Part shown: in pieces, positions 34,474 through 42,835 of the stretch
Position numbering within the stretch: the first letter of the stretch is position 1
Layout of the letters: each line of letters begins with the position of its first letter
Assembly (NCBI GenBank): GCA_035943935.1
Contig: DASZBR010000001.1
Coordinates: forward strand, 98,520 to 162,519
DNA from: DASZBR01 sp035943935
GTDB taxonomy: Bacteria; Pseudomonadota; Gammaproteobacteria; DASZBR01
Direction: 5' to 3'
Length of the DNA: 64,000 nt
Position numbers and translations under genes: made by a program
Notes under the pieces: generated by a model
Seen by the model: the letters and a program-made list of their open reading frames with translations, nothing else
Told to the model about the DNA's origin: nothing
The model's database searches: none

Positions 34474-35091
34474 ATGGATGTCGCAAGTAGCGTCGTACAT
34501 GTATTAGATGATGATGTTGCGCTTTGCAACGCCATAAAATGGTTATGCAAATCGGTGCACCTGAATACGCGTATCTATAACAATCCTCATGCTTATCTGG
34601 CTGCGTATGACAAAAATTGGAAGGGGTGTTTATTGTTGGATGTCCGTATGCCTTTTATGACGGGATTTGAAGTGTTAGAAGAATTGAAAAAAAGAAAAAA
34701 CCGCATGCCGATTATTATGCTCACGAGCCAGGGCGATGTCCCCATGGCTGTGCGCGCGATGAAAGAAGGTGCGATGGATTTTATTTTAAAACCTTTCGGT
34801 GAAGAAGAGCTGCTGGAAAAAATTCAGCGTGCGGTTGCGGGAAGTAAAACAAGACAAAATAAACCCAATGATGCTGTTTATTACGCCGCCCTTGAACGTA
34901 TGACAGCCCGTGAACGTGAGGTGATGCAATTGATTGCAGAGGGTGCCTTGAGTAAGCAAATTGCCGCAAAATTAAAGATTTCAGTGTCTACCGTCGATTT
35001 TCATCGCGGTAATGTAATGCGTAAACTTCATGCTAAAACGTTGGCAGAGCTTATCAAGGTGTATCTTTATTATTCTCAGTTTCTTGATTAA
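34474..35091 (+). CDS. FixJ/NarL-type response regulator
   Basis: 205 residues. Receiver domain with DDD at 12-14, phosphoacceptor D56 (LLLDVRMP), T/S at LTSQG and the Lys of KPF; linker; LuxR HTH from about 145 (MTAREREVMQLIAEGALSKQIAAKLKISVSTVDFHRGNVMRKLH). The REC type matches FixJ/TtrR. Directly upstream of a small coupled gene and a soluble histidine kinase, its likely partner. Confidence 0.93.
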   Translation: MDVASSVVHVLDDDVALCNAIKWLCKSVHLNTRIYNNPHAYLAAYDKNWKGCLLLDVRMPFMTGFEVLEELKKRKNRMPIIMLTSQGDVPMAVRAMKEGAMDFILKPFGEEELLEKIQRAVAGSKTRQNKPNDAVYYAALERMTAREREVMQLIAEGALSKQIAAKLKISVSTVDFHRGNVMRKLHAKTLAELIKVYLYYSQFLD

Positions 35092-35118
35092 TACACTTTT
35101 TCACGGGAAGAAAGAAAT

Positions 35119-35262
35119 ATGAAAGAACGATGGATCAAGCGAATGATAGATTCTCTTGCCGCATTAGCCAGGATTGCTGTGCTCCCCACGTTAGCGTTTA
35201 CTTCAGATGAGATCGAAAATATCATCAATCATCGACGGCTTACGGTAAAGGAACAACGATGA
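35119..35262 (+). CDS. 47-residue peptide coupled to the histidine kinase
   Basis: MKERWIKRMIDSLAALARIA, then a hydrophobic/acidic middle and a basic end ...KEQR. An amphipathic basic N-terminus. Its stop overlaps the kinase start (ATGA, 35259-35262), so it is probably translated; GGGAAGAAAGAAAT precedes its ATG. Could be a regulator of the kinase or a leader that only couples translation. Confidence 0.5.
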   Translation: MKERWIKRMIDSLAALARIAVLPTLAFTSDEIENIINHRRLTVKEQR

Positions 35263-36422
35263 AAAATAATGTAGCACTCAAAAGAAAAATAAAAGCTTTG
35301 GAAGAGGAAAATAATTTTTTAAAACAAATTATTTCTCGTTTGCCTGGCAATATTTATTGGAAAAATAAACAAGGTTTCTATATGGGCTGTAATAAAAATG
35401 CCGCTAAATTGGTTAATTTAAACAGTGAAGCGGATATTGTAGGAAAAACGATCTATGATTTGGTCGGTCCTCAATTCGCTGAATTAGGGAAAGAAATCGA
35501 TAAAACAGATAAACGAATTATGCAGGCAAAAAAAGAAGTGACCTTAGAAGAAATCGGTTTTGATAGTCATCGAAAACCTGCCACCTATCTTTCCATAAAA
35601 GCACCGCTGTTTGATCAAACTCAGAAGGTATCCGGCTTAGTCTGTGCTTCCATGGATATCTCTCGCATTAAAGAAGCCGAGCGTATCTTAAGGGAAGCTA
35701 AAAATAAAGCGGAAGAAACCAGTCGCTTGAAATCAGAATTGGTGAATATTGTTGAGCATGATATTCGCGCGCCATTTTGTGGAATTCATGCGATGAGTAG
35801 TCTACTGGCTCGTCAAGAAACCGATCCCGATAAAAAAGAAGCGTTGGAATCCATTGCAAATTCCAGTAAAGCCTCGTTGGATTATGCGACACGTTTATTG
35901 TCTTTTGCGAAAATTGAAGAGGAATACAGTGAAGTGCAGTTTAAAGTTTTTTCTGTTACCGCACTCATTCAATCTGTTGTGGCAATAGAATTGCCTTTTG
36001 CGCAAGCCAAAGGACTTGAACTATTGACGGCTATTTCTTGGCAGATTCCTGAAAAAGTGATTAGCTGTCCCGATCGGTTAAAGGGCATTTTAATTAATTT
36101 AATCAGTAATGCGCTCAAATTTACCTCGCAGGGATATGTGAAAATTAACGCTGATTTTATAAAGAAAAAGGGTCTGCAATGTTATCTGGAGTTTAGTGTG
36201 GAAGATACCGGTATAGGTCTTCCACCGGGAAAACAGCATTTCATTAATGAAAATTTTTTTCGCGCGAATTCGACTTCTCAGGGTCTTTTGCCTGGATTTG
36301 GGTTGGGTCTTCCGGTGGTTAAAAAATTTGTGAGTGATTTGAAAGGTGAAATTGAGATCAAGAGCAAAGAGGGAAAGGGAACAGTGATTATTTTCACCAT
36401 TCCCATTGAAAATAGGGATTAA
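35259..36422 (+). CDS. Soluble PAS-domain histidine kinase
   Basis: 387 residues, no TM helix. Short N-terminal coiled coil (1-25), PAS domain (about 25-135, ending SGLVCASMDISRIKEAE), a HisKA helix with H167 in NIVEHDIRAPFCGI, and a HATPase domain with the N box LINLISNALKFT, G1 DTGIGLP, and G2 GFGLGLPVV. Likely phosphorylates the response regulator upstream. Its end overlaps the convergent gene by 4 bp. Confidence 0.93.
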   Translation: MKNNVALKRKIKALEEENNFLKQIISRLPGNIYWKNKQGFYMGCNKNAAKLVNLNSEADIVGKTIYDLVGPQFAELGKEIDKTDKRIMQAKKEVTLEEIGFDSHRKPATYLSIKAPLFDQTQKVSGLVCASMDISRIKEAERILREAKNKAEETSRLKSELVNIVEHDIRAPFCGIHAMSSLLARQETDPDKKEALESIANSSKASLDYATRLLSFAKIEEEYSEVQFKVFSVTALIQSVVAIELPFAQAKGLELLTAISWQIPEKVISCPDRLKGILINLISNALKFTSQGYVKINADFIKKKGLQCYLEFSVEDTGIGLPPGKQHFINENFFRANSTSQGLLPGFGLGLPVVKKFVSDLKGEIEIKSKEGKGTVIIFTIPIENRD

Positions 36423-37909
36423 TAGGTATTTCCTGTTTTTTCGGGGGAGGTGGGAGTGAGGGTCGTCTGTGCAATGGTCGCTAGATTGAAGGGAGAATTG
36501 CTCGACGATGACCAAAAAGCAGAAGAAGGGGGTGCTGAGTTAGTACGAACTCCTTTAGCGGCGCGGATTTCAATACGTTGCTCTAATTCTAATTCTCTTT
36601 GTTCCAGCGCGGCGGTTGCTTTATCAAGAGCTGCTCTCTGTGCTTGCAGAGCTGCTTTTTCTTTCTCTATCATTTGTCTTTCAGTGTAATATTGTTTGAT
36701 AGTCTCATATGCCATATCTTTATCTTCCGTAAATGCGTCGAGTTCAGCATCTTTTCGAGCGAGCTCTTCATCAAGCTGCTTGATGCGTCTATGTGCTGCA
36801 TCAAGTTCCTCGAATAGTTCCTTGAATAACTGAAGCTGCTCTGCAGCCTTGGGATTTGCTCGTACTTTTTCTTCTGTTTCTGCGAGTCTCCTTTGGAGTT
36901 GTTCTACCTTAGTCGTACTCTGCTGGAGTTTTTGCTGGACCAAACGTTTTTGTTCTTTTAAGTTATCAATATAGGCCTGTTTTTCCGCTATTGCTGCATC
37001 AGTGCTGTTTCTGCGACGTTCTTGTTTGGAAACAAACCCAGGGACGCGAGGCGTAATTTGGATGTTTACCATCTTTATTCCGGATGGGTCCTGAGGATTG
37101 CAAAAAATGGGTGTGATAAGGGAGAAGAGAGCGTCATTTGCATTAGGACCTTTACCATAAAGGCGTTTGTAATAATCGTCAGGATATAACAGCTTGGTAA
37201 TTCCCGCTTTTATCAACGCACCTATCATGCGGCATTCTTCATCTCCATGGTTCCAATATATCTGAGTGACATACGCTTCTCCTTTTTGGCAGGTGGCTTG
37301 GAAACTTGCGTTTGTGCCATATTCTTTCGCGTAAGCCCTATCAAAAAAAATCTTTGCTAACTTAGCGGTTTGTTCATAGTAGGAAATATCTCCGGTTTGG
37401 GCGCGTTTTGCGAGATCTTTCGAAGCACTCTCCAGTTCAGCAGCGAATTCTTTTTTTGCTTCTTCCCAACCCAAAATTCTTAATTTCCCTGCTTTTTCCA
37501 TTTCTTCACGCATTTCACAAATTGCAAGATCGGAGTATAAATTCATGATTTTCCAGTCTTCATTTGCTTGTTGGGTGATACCTTGAATGATCGGAGTACT
37601 TGCAGAAGGTTGGTTATATATCGCCTGAAGATTATAACCTTCTAAGGTATCTGGGAGGATAAGATAAAAAAATGTCCCTGTTTCTTTAAATACGCGAAAC
37701 ATTTCTCTAAAAATGAAGGGAAATATAGGTGCATTGCCATAAGGTTGTTTAAGGCTAACGCAAACCGCGACTTTTTCATTCGGTTTGAACTCACCTTCAA
37801 ATTTCACATCATATTCTTTGGGTGCGGTTTCTTGTTTTCGTGGGGAATTGACATGAAATAGAGCGGCGGGAGAGTTGGGGTAGAGTAACGGATCGCGATC
37901 GTCTTGCAT
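36419..37909 (-). CDS. Unrecognised two-part protein with long C-terminal coiled coil
   Basis: 496 residues, no signal peptide. Residues about 40-290 form a globular alpha/beta domain (VAVCVSLKQPYGNAPIFPFIFREMF, FFYLILPDTLEGYNLQ, FDRAY...SFQATCQKG). Residues about 300-460 are a strong coiled coil (long runs of Q, E, K, R, A, L). The tail is Ser/Pro/Thr-rich. The N-terminal part has a loose resemblance to cyclodipeptide synthases, but expected catalytic positions do not line up. The globular-plus-coil build resembles Legionella effectors; inference only. ACCTAG half-sites occur upstream (37943-37960). Confidence 0.6.
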   Translation of the reverse strand: MQDDRDPLLYPNSPAALFHVNSPRKQETAPKEYDVKFEGEFKPNEKVAVCVSLKQPYGNAPIFPFIFREMFRVFKETGTFFYLILPDTLEGYNLQAIYNQPSASTPIIQGITQQANEDWKIMNLYSDLAICEMREEMEKAGKLRILGWEEAKKEFAAELESASKDLAKRAQTGDISYYEQTAKLAKIFFDRAYAKEYGTNASFQATCQKGEAYVTQIYWNHGDEECRMIGALIKAGITKLLYPDDYYKRLYGKGPNANDALFSLITPIFCNPQDPSGIKMVNIQITPRVPGFVSKQERRRNSTDAAIAEKQAYIDNLKEQKRLVQQKLQQSTTKVEQLQRRLAETEEKVRANPKAAEQLQLFKELFEELDAAHRRIKQLDEELARKDAELDAFTEDKDMAYETIKQYYTERQMIEKEKAALQAQRAALDKATAALEQRELELEQRIEIRAAKGVRTNSAPPSSAFWSSSSNSPFNLATIAQTTLTPTSPEKTGNTY

Positions 37910-38077
37910 AAAAAAAATCCTCTTTCATTAACGTCACAATATCTAGGTATACTTCTAGGTTGTATTAGTAATATAGATAGTGTTGATAGAATTGGTATCT
38001 AGGGTTGAACACTATAATAATTTTTTTATTAAACCGTCAACGTCTTTTGCGAATAGGCCTTGGGGCGGGTTCGAAAA

Positions 38078-38353
38078 CTATTGAACCACCGTACCGCCTT
38101 TATCGTCACATTGTTGTGCCGTTAAATTCGTCACAATGCTTTTCGGATCGATCGCTCGGCAGGCATTTTTTCCACCACAACCATTCGCACCTGATTTACA
38201 TGCACCCATGGATTTACAGTTATGTACGCCCATGCATTTTACGGCGGGAGTGGGAGCGGGTGTTGTTGACGATGTTGTTGCAGCATAACTTTCGGTAGCA
38301 AATAAACCCGCAATAACCGCTGCAATGATGGCATGTTTTCCGTGAGAATTCAT
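38078..38353 (-). CDS. Cys-rich exported peptide, copy 2 (bufferin-like?)
   Basis: 91 residues, nearly identical to the gene at 29955-30227: the same signal peptide GLFATESYAA, the same CMGVHNCKSMGACKSGANGC core and the same tail ending GGTVVQ, with differences mainly in the Thr/Pro linker. The upstream AAGGAGCTTATTTATG is shared too, so promoter and leader were duplicated along with the gene. Lies about 8.1 kb from copy 1 in the same orientation. Confidence 0.75.
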   Translation of the reverse strand: MNSHGKHAIIAAVIAGLFATESYAATTSSTTPAPTPAVKCMGVHNCKSMGACKSGANGCGGKNACRAIDPKSIVTNLTAQQCDDKGGTVVQ

Positions 38354-38444
38354 AAATAAGCTCCTTGTGAGGTGAAAGTGGATATTGCTAACAGTGGTCA
38401 AATTAACAGAATTCAGGGAAATAAAAAATTCTATTGCGGCTCCT

Positions 38445-38474
38445 GACCATTTTCCTGGCGCCAGGAAAATGGTC
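38445..38474. repeat. Perfect 30-bp palindrome
   Basis: GACCATTTTCCTGGC (38445-38459) is followed at once by its exact reverse complement GCCAGGAAAATGGTC (38460-38474), with no loop. It lies in the 230-bp spacer between the Cys-rich gene and the gene at 38585, with no T-run. Too long for chance; possible protein-binding site, cruciform or remnant of a mobile element. Confidence 0.85.
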
Positions 38475-38584
38475 GAACTCGGGTCTGGTAGTCAACGAAA
38501 AGTTGATGACATTATGCTGACGCGCTATGCCTGTTATCTCATCGCTCAAAATGGGGACCCACAAAAGCAAGAAATCGCATTTGC

Positions 38585-38854
38585 TCAAACGTACTTCTCC
38601 GCCTCATCAAATACCGTCTGTATATCTGCATTCTTCCACGTCACAAATTTGTGAAGTTCAAGTGCAATTATCGATGGCGCTAATTTTTTAATCATCTCCA
38701 ATGCTTCACGCTTTTGTTCAGCACTACTTTCTGCAGATTCATAAATGCGCGTGTTCGCGATTGCTGCACCAATCGTTCCTTTTCGGACAATTTGTCCATT
38801 AAATTCAGCAGAATTTTGTTCATCCGATAGCAAATCTTCAGGTTTAATACTCAT
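38585..38854 (-). CDS. Small soluble helical protein, unknown
   Basis: 89 residues: MSIKPEDLLSDEQNSAEFNG then a mostly helical body (AEQKREALEMIKKLAPSIIALELHKFVTW) ending EAEKYV. Acidic, no Cys, no signal. GGGAGAATCGT precedes the ATG. No family recognised. A REP-like element separates it from the kinase gene upstream on the same strand. Confidence 0.6.
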   Translation of the reverse strand: MSIKPEDLLSDEQNSAEFNGQIVRKGTIGAAIANTRIYESAESSAEQKREALEMIKKLAPSIIALELHKFVTWKNADIQTVFDEAEKYV

Positions 38855-38900
38855 ACGATTCTCCCATTAATCTTCATCTATCTATTTCACGTAAGCGTAG

Positions 38901-38927
38901 CCCGGATAGAGCGCAGCGAAATCCGGG
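38901..38927. repeat. REP-like palindromic element
   Basis: CCCGGAT (38901-38907) and ATCCGGG (38921-38927), preceded by GCGTAG. This is the common gammaproteobacterial intergenic palindrome layout (GTAGCCCGGAT...ATCCGGG). It sits 3 bp beyond the uridine-kinase-like stop and may act as its terminator. Confidence 0.65.
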
Positions 38928-38930
38928 GAA

Positions 38931-39521
38931 CTAATTTTTCACCACAACATCAAACGACGCTAGCGGACAAATCTCGGTAAAGTAATACTCTTCTGCCACA
39001 TCCCATATGGAATGCCACTCTTCCATAAACGTTGTTCCTTCTCGATGGAGTAGACGATTACGTCGAACATCATCTGAGCTTTCTACAAGAATTCTAATAT
39101 CAACGAGATCGCTAAGCTCTGGTCGAGCAGAATACGCGCCATCAAGAATAATTATTTTTGATGGTTGGAGTGTCACACTATGCTGAGCGAATTTCGCACC
39201 GGTTTTAAAATCATAAGGATGATAATGGGCGGTTTTTCCCTCAAGCAGTGGCATCAATGCTTCAGCACGAAGTCGGCGCCAATCAATACATTGCGCCACT
39301 TTTTCTTCGGGTGAGCATGAAGCCCACGTATTATTTTCACGCCCGCAATAAAAATCATCACTTTCAATAAGTGTTGCGCTAAATTTATTCGCGAGTGTTT
39401 TTGCTAAGCTGGATTTTCCTGTGCCGCTACGCCCATCTAATGCAATGAGCAGGGGAGTATTTCGTCCGGATAATTTTTTCTCAATTAAAGAAATGATTTT
39501 TTCGCTGGGTTGGAGTGGCAT
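38931..39521 (-). CDS. Uridine kinase-like P-loop kinase
   Basis: 196 residues. Walker A GRSGTGKSSLAKTLA (30-44), an ESDDFY segment after strand 2 as in uridine and pantothenate kinases, and a Walker B-like IIILDGAYSARPEL. Could phosphorylate a nucleoside or another small alcohol; the substrate loop does not match canonical Udk closely. Left neighbour of the genomic island; its start is about 40 bp from the left att repeat. Confidence 0.78.
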   Translation of the reverse strand: MPLQPSEKIISLIEKKLSGRNTPLLIALDGRSGTGKSSLAKTLANKFSATLIESDDFYCGRENNTWASCSPEEKVAQCIDWRRLRAEALMPLLEGKTAHYHPYDFKTGAKFAQHSVTLQPSKIIILDGAYSARPELSDLVDIRILVESSDDVRRNRLLHREGTTFMEEWHSIWDVAEEYYFTEICPLASFDVVVKN

Positions 39522-39560
39522 GGTTTGTCCGAGGTAGGGTTGTTTAGAATCGTTAAAAAT

Positions 39561-39608
39561 CTGGTGCCGACGCCCAGAGTCGAACTGGGGACCTACTGAT
39601 TACGAATC
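39561..39608. repeat. Left attachment-site repeat (truncated tRNA-Thr)
   Basis: Identical over 48 bp to 50764-50811: it holds the CCA end, acceptor 3' strand, T arm, variable loop and anticodon arm up to the GATTCG part, then diverges. It is not a functional tRNA because the D arm and 5' acceptor strand are missing. Marks the left island boundary. Confidence 0.93.
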
Positions 39609-39729
39609 GTCGAGAGAGTTGTTCTCGTTTTTTCTGTTTTTATCTAAAGTGTTGATTTTTATTGGATTTTTTAACTTTTCGTATTCTATCTGATTCTCTC
39701 AAAACCTCCAAAAACCCCCACTTTTCTTG

Positions 39730-39755
39730 GCACGATTACACAGGAATTACACAGA
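39730..39755. repeat. Arm-type repeat near left end
   Basis: Contains two direct copies of ATTACACAG 11 bp apart (start to start). The same 26 bp, with one mismatch, occurs at 50692-50717 near the right end, same orientation. Position inside both ends fits integrase arm-binding sites. The rest of 39609-39834 has A/C-rich sequence with no gene and a TATAAT at 39796-39801 before the next gene. Confidence 0.7.
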
Positions 39756-39834
39756 AAAATCTTCTCAAAATGGCCGATTTTGGCCTGTCATGGTCTATAA
39801 TTAGGCATATCTAATTAAAACTAAGGAGTACTGT

Positions 39835-41595
39835 ATGCAACAAGAAGGCCAAGATGCGGTTCCACCAGCCCCCAAGATTATCCACTTTGTGTGGGCCGGG
39901 GGAAAAGGTTTTATGCCTCCCGAAAGCATGGAGATTGTTCTCCAGTGGTTGATTAAAAACCCTGATTTCACCATATATTTATGGGTTGATGAGAAAACCG
40001 GCCTGAATGTAGACGATATGCTTCTCTACTATGACGGTAAATTTCAAAATATTTTTTATGCCCTCCCAAATGACGGTGGCAATCGCTTAAATTCCGTACT
40101 TGAACCGCCTTTCGTTGTTTATGAAAAGTCTACTCAGAAAGAACTAATCCCCGGAAAAATCATCTTAAAAGATATCAGCAGAAATAACCTTAGAAGTGAC
40201 TGGGTTTCTTATTTTATTGAATTACCAACACCAAATTATGGCGCTTCAAGTGATTTACTTCGAGAGCGGATTCTCGAACTTGGGGGAGTTTATTTTGATT
40301 CTGATGTTGGCCCAGGTCCGACGTGTCTAGGCACCTTACCATTTTTCAATGAAATTGGCGGTCATAGACTACTGCTAGATGATTTTATGCAAGTCTCAGA
40401 TCTTAAGGAGGAACAATTAGCTTCACCTTTTAGGCTAAAAAATCCTGCGTTAAATCAGTATGTGGGAAATGATGTATTAGGAAGCACTAAAAAAAATCCT
40501 CTACTCCGATGTTTATATGATTTTTCAATTAATAGATTACTCGCACTTGGCAATAGTCAGAATGAGGCACAAAGGTTTGCGTTCTGCTACGGAGCCAGAG
40601 ACATAAAATACTTGTCCATTTATGCCACAGGACCTTCGGCTTTACGGGATTGCATCCAGTCTTATCCAAACCATTTCAATAATGTAACTTCACGTGGTGG
40701 CATTGAGGTTGTTATTAGTGAACCCCCTGGTTTTTGGGGCAGTTTGTGGGGCTCTCCAAGTGGTTCAAGAGTACAAATTATTCCAATGCGTCACTCTGAT
40801 GCTAATCCTATCTCTCCATTAGTTCCAACCAATAGTTGGCTAAAAGAAACAAAAAATGATTACGCTAATGTTAAAGAGCTGAAAATAGCTATTGGCAACG
40901 TGATTATGTTTGAGTTTGCCCGTTTTAATATTGTAAGAGTTGATGATCATATCCAAGACTTGATAGAAAGATCTCGAGAATTTGATGAGCGTGATCAATT
41001 CAACGAAGAAACTGCTTTTGAATTTATCTGCCAAGCAGCTCCGGTATTAAGAAGGCCTGAGAGTAGAGCTCGATTACTTTTAAAAGTTACGGGAAAATTT
41101 GAGGTTTCTCTCAGAGAATTAAGAGATGCTTTACCAAAAACAACGTCAGGCATAAAAAATATGATTTCGTGTATGTCTTACTGGGGAGAGTTTTGCGGGC
41201 ATTTTACCAACGAAAAAAAGATAAGAGAGGGCTCAAAGTTCCTAGAAAGCTTAAGAAAAAATTTTGAAGAAAGCGGTGTTCTTTTTCCCACAATGGGCAA
41301 TATTTTCAGGTTTATTAACGCTAGTCTGGATGCATTTGCGGTATACTGTAAGCCAAGAATAGCCTTTCTGGCACCTGAATTGGAGATTGAGGCTAGGGTG
41401 TTGATCGGTGGGTATCTTCAAAAATACCTGAGTTTTATAGATCGCCTTATAGCAACTGTTCCGGCTAAGGCGTTCGTGGGTTACAAAGGCCAAAAACCGG
41501 ATGAATTAAGGACTAAGATTCTTGATATGGTTCAAGGCTTGAGTTTAGGCAAAGGTAATTCAATAGTATCGTCGGTTAGGGTTGGAAAAAAGTGA
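39835..41595 (+). CDS. TcdA/TcdB-like glycosyltransferase with DxD motif, candidate effector
   Basis: 586 residues. The N-terminal catalytic domain starts KIIHFVWAGG, as in large clostridial toxins and Legionella glucosyltransferases, and continues to YGASSDLLRERILELGGVYFDSDVGP, in which R143 and the metal-binding D155-S-D157 are the family's hallmark (Gly_transf_sug / TcdA_TcdB). Such enzymes transfer a sugar from a UDP-sugar to a host protein. The C-terminal 250 residues are helical and unrecognised. No signal peptide. AAGGAG precedes the ATG. Cargo of the island; overlaps nothing, and the LRR gene follows 7 bp after its stop. Confidence 0.85.
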   Translation: MQQEGQDAVPPAPKIIHFVWAGGKGFMPPESMEIVLQWLIKNPDFTIYLWVDEKTGLNVDDMLLYYDGKFQNIFYALPNDGGNRLNSVLEPPFVVYEKSTQKELIPGKIILKDISRNNLRSDWVSYFIELPTPNYGASSDLLRERILELGGVYFDSDVGPGPTCLGTLPFFNEIGGHRLLLDDFMQVSDLKEEQLASPFRLKNPALNQYVGNDVLGSTKKNPLLRCLYDFSINRLLALGNSQNEAQRFAFCYGARDIKYLSIYATGPSALRDCIQSYPNHFNNVTSRGGIEVVISEPPGFWGSLWGSPSGSRVQIIPMRHSDANPISPLVPTNSWLKETKNDYANVKELKIAIGNVIMFEFARFNIVRVDDHIQDLIERSREFDERDQFNEETAFEFICQAAPVLRRPESRARLLLKVTGKFEVSLRELRDALPKTTSGIKNMISCMSYWGEFCGHFTNEKKIREGSKFLESLRKNFEESGVLFPTMGNIFRFINASLDAFAVYCKPRIAFLAPELEIEARVLIGGYLQKYLSFIDRLIATVPAKAFVGYKGQKPDELRTKILDMVQGLSLGKGNSIVSSVRVGKK

Positions 41596-41602
41596 GGTTT
41601 TT

Positions 41603-42295
41603 ATGTTAGAGAAAGCAAAAAAAATTATTGAGCGAGCAACAGACAAGACAACCAAGGTTAGTTTTGTTAATTATGGTTTTCTTGACAGTGATATTGCGGC
41701 ATTAAAAGAGTTTCTTGAAGGAAAACCGCATATTACTGAGATTGATCTCAGTAATAATAATTTAACAGCAAAATCTGCAGAGACACTTTCTAGCATAGGG
41801 TCGTTGAAGCGTATTTCTCTGGCTGAAAATGGTATTGGTGATGAAGGCGCCAGAATTCTTTTGGCGAAAAAAAATCTCGAATTTCTTGACCTAGAGCAAA
41901 CCGGTATTACATTTAGAATCGCCGATTTTTTAGCTGAACGCAGGGCAAAAAATGTTGAAATTTTTACTTCGAGCAATCCCAAGCTCAATCCAAATTATCC
42001 AAATGTGAAAGTAGATCCAGAACTGATAGAGTCAACCGCTACCTTTGAGCCTCAAGGATCAGCAGTAACTAGAGAAAGACACTTAAGCCGAGCCAAGTCA
42101 GTTGAGAAATTTGGAATGCGATCCTCTGTGGAAAAAACACCGAGTGTAGAAAGTTCGCCTGAGCAAACCGATTTAAGAGTGGAAGATCGTCTTCTTGAAC
42201 AATTCGGAGCTTATCTCGAGCAACATCCTGAACGGTCTAGTGACCTTTTGAGTAGGATAAGCGGTCTTTGCTCATCGCTTAAGTTGATAAAATAA
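41603..42295 (+). CDS. Leucine-rich-repeat protein, candidate effector
   Basis: 230 residues. Residues about 25-110 hold LRRs of the ribonuclease-inhibitor type: ITEIDLSNNNLTAKSAETLS, LKRISLAENGIGDEGARILL, LEFLDLEQTGITFRIADFL. A Ser/Glu/Thr-rich linker and a short helical C-terminus follow. GTGAGG precedes ATG 41603, 7 bp after the glycosyltransferase stop, so the two are co-expressed; the LRR may be its partner or a separate effector. RI-type LRRs are typically eukaryotic or of intracellular bacteria. Confidence 0.8.
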   Translation: MLEKAKKIIERATDKTTKVSFVNYGFLDSDIAALKEFLEGKPHITEIDLSNNNLTAKSAETLSSIGSLKRISLAENGIGDEGARILLAKKNLEFLDLEQTGITFRIADFLAERRAKNVEIFTSSNPKLNPNYPNVKVDPELIESTATFEPQGSAVTRERHLSRAKSVEKFGMRSSVEKTPSVESSPEQTDLRVEDRLLEQFGAYLEQHPERSSDLLSRISGLCSSLKLIK

Positions 42296-42482
42296 AATCA
42301 TTTTGTGAAATTAAGTGAATCCTGTTCAAAGACAGGCCTTGCTTCTCGATTTGTTCTCAATCCTCCTTCCTCCAAAATTTTAAATTTCTGTCGCCTTCTA
42401 GTTACAGTTGAAGCCATTTTCTAAAATCAGGTCTTCCATCTTTGAGGTAGTTCTAACGGACCAAAAAGCACAACAAACGATA

Positions 42483-42835
42483 GTTTGTATAAGTGCGCTC
42501 TTAGACAGAATGAAATTTTAGAATGAGTCTTCCAGACAAGAATTAGTGAAATTAGTCAAAGAAGTGAAAACTACTTCTGGGTCAAAATCTTCAAACTGTC
42601 CAAAGGCGCACTTATGCATTGCTTCGCAAAGTTGAAAAAGAACCTCTCCGTTTCTGATGAGGGCCTCCGATTTTTTGACGAGCCCTCCCGACAAGAATTA
42701 GTGAAATTAGTGAAACTTGTTCCCGACACCCCCCCGATCCAAATTTACTTCTTTCACTAATTTCACTAATTCTTGTCTCAGAGAAAATTTTAAAAATCTT
42801 CAAACCGTCTAAGAGCGCACTTACACAAACTTCGT
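42483..42835. repeat. Long imperfect inverted repeat in a 600-bp gene-free region
   Basis: 42296-42894 holds no gene I can support. Within it, about 95 bp from 42483 (GTTTGTATAAGTGCGCTCTT, then AGAC and ACAAGAATTAGTGAAATTAG) recur in reverse complement ending near 42835 (GTCTAAGAGCGCACTTACAC and TTTCACTAATTTCACTAATT). A third partial copy of each element lies between them (42597-42616, 42688-42713). The unit AATTAGTGAAATTAGTGAAA is itself a tandem repeat. Next to the DUF3987 gene, so an origin or regulatory iteron array is possible. Confidence 0.75.

Noticed and set aside
38385..38654. 89-residue plus-strand frame
   Set aside because: Antisense to the gene at 38585 and spans the 30-bp palindrome; no ribosome binding site.
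39561..39608. Apparent second tRNA-Thr
   Set aside because: Only the 3' part is present; the D arm and 5' acceptor are missing, so it is the att repeat, not a tRNA gene.
42483..42835. CRISPR-like array
   Set aside because: Repeats are inverted, unequally spaced and too few, with no cas genes.
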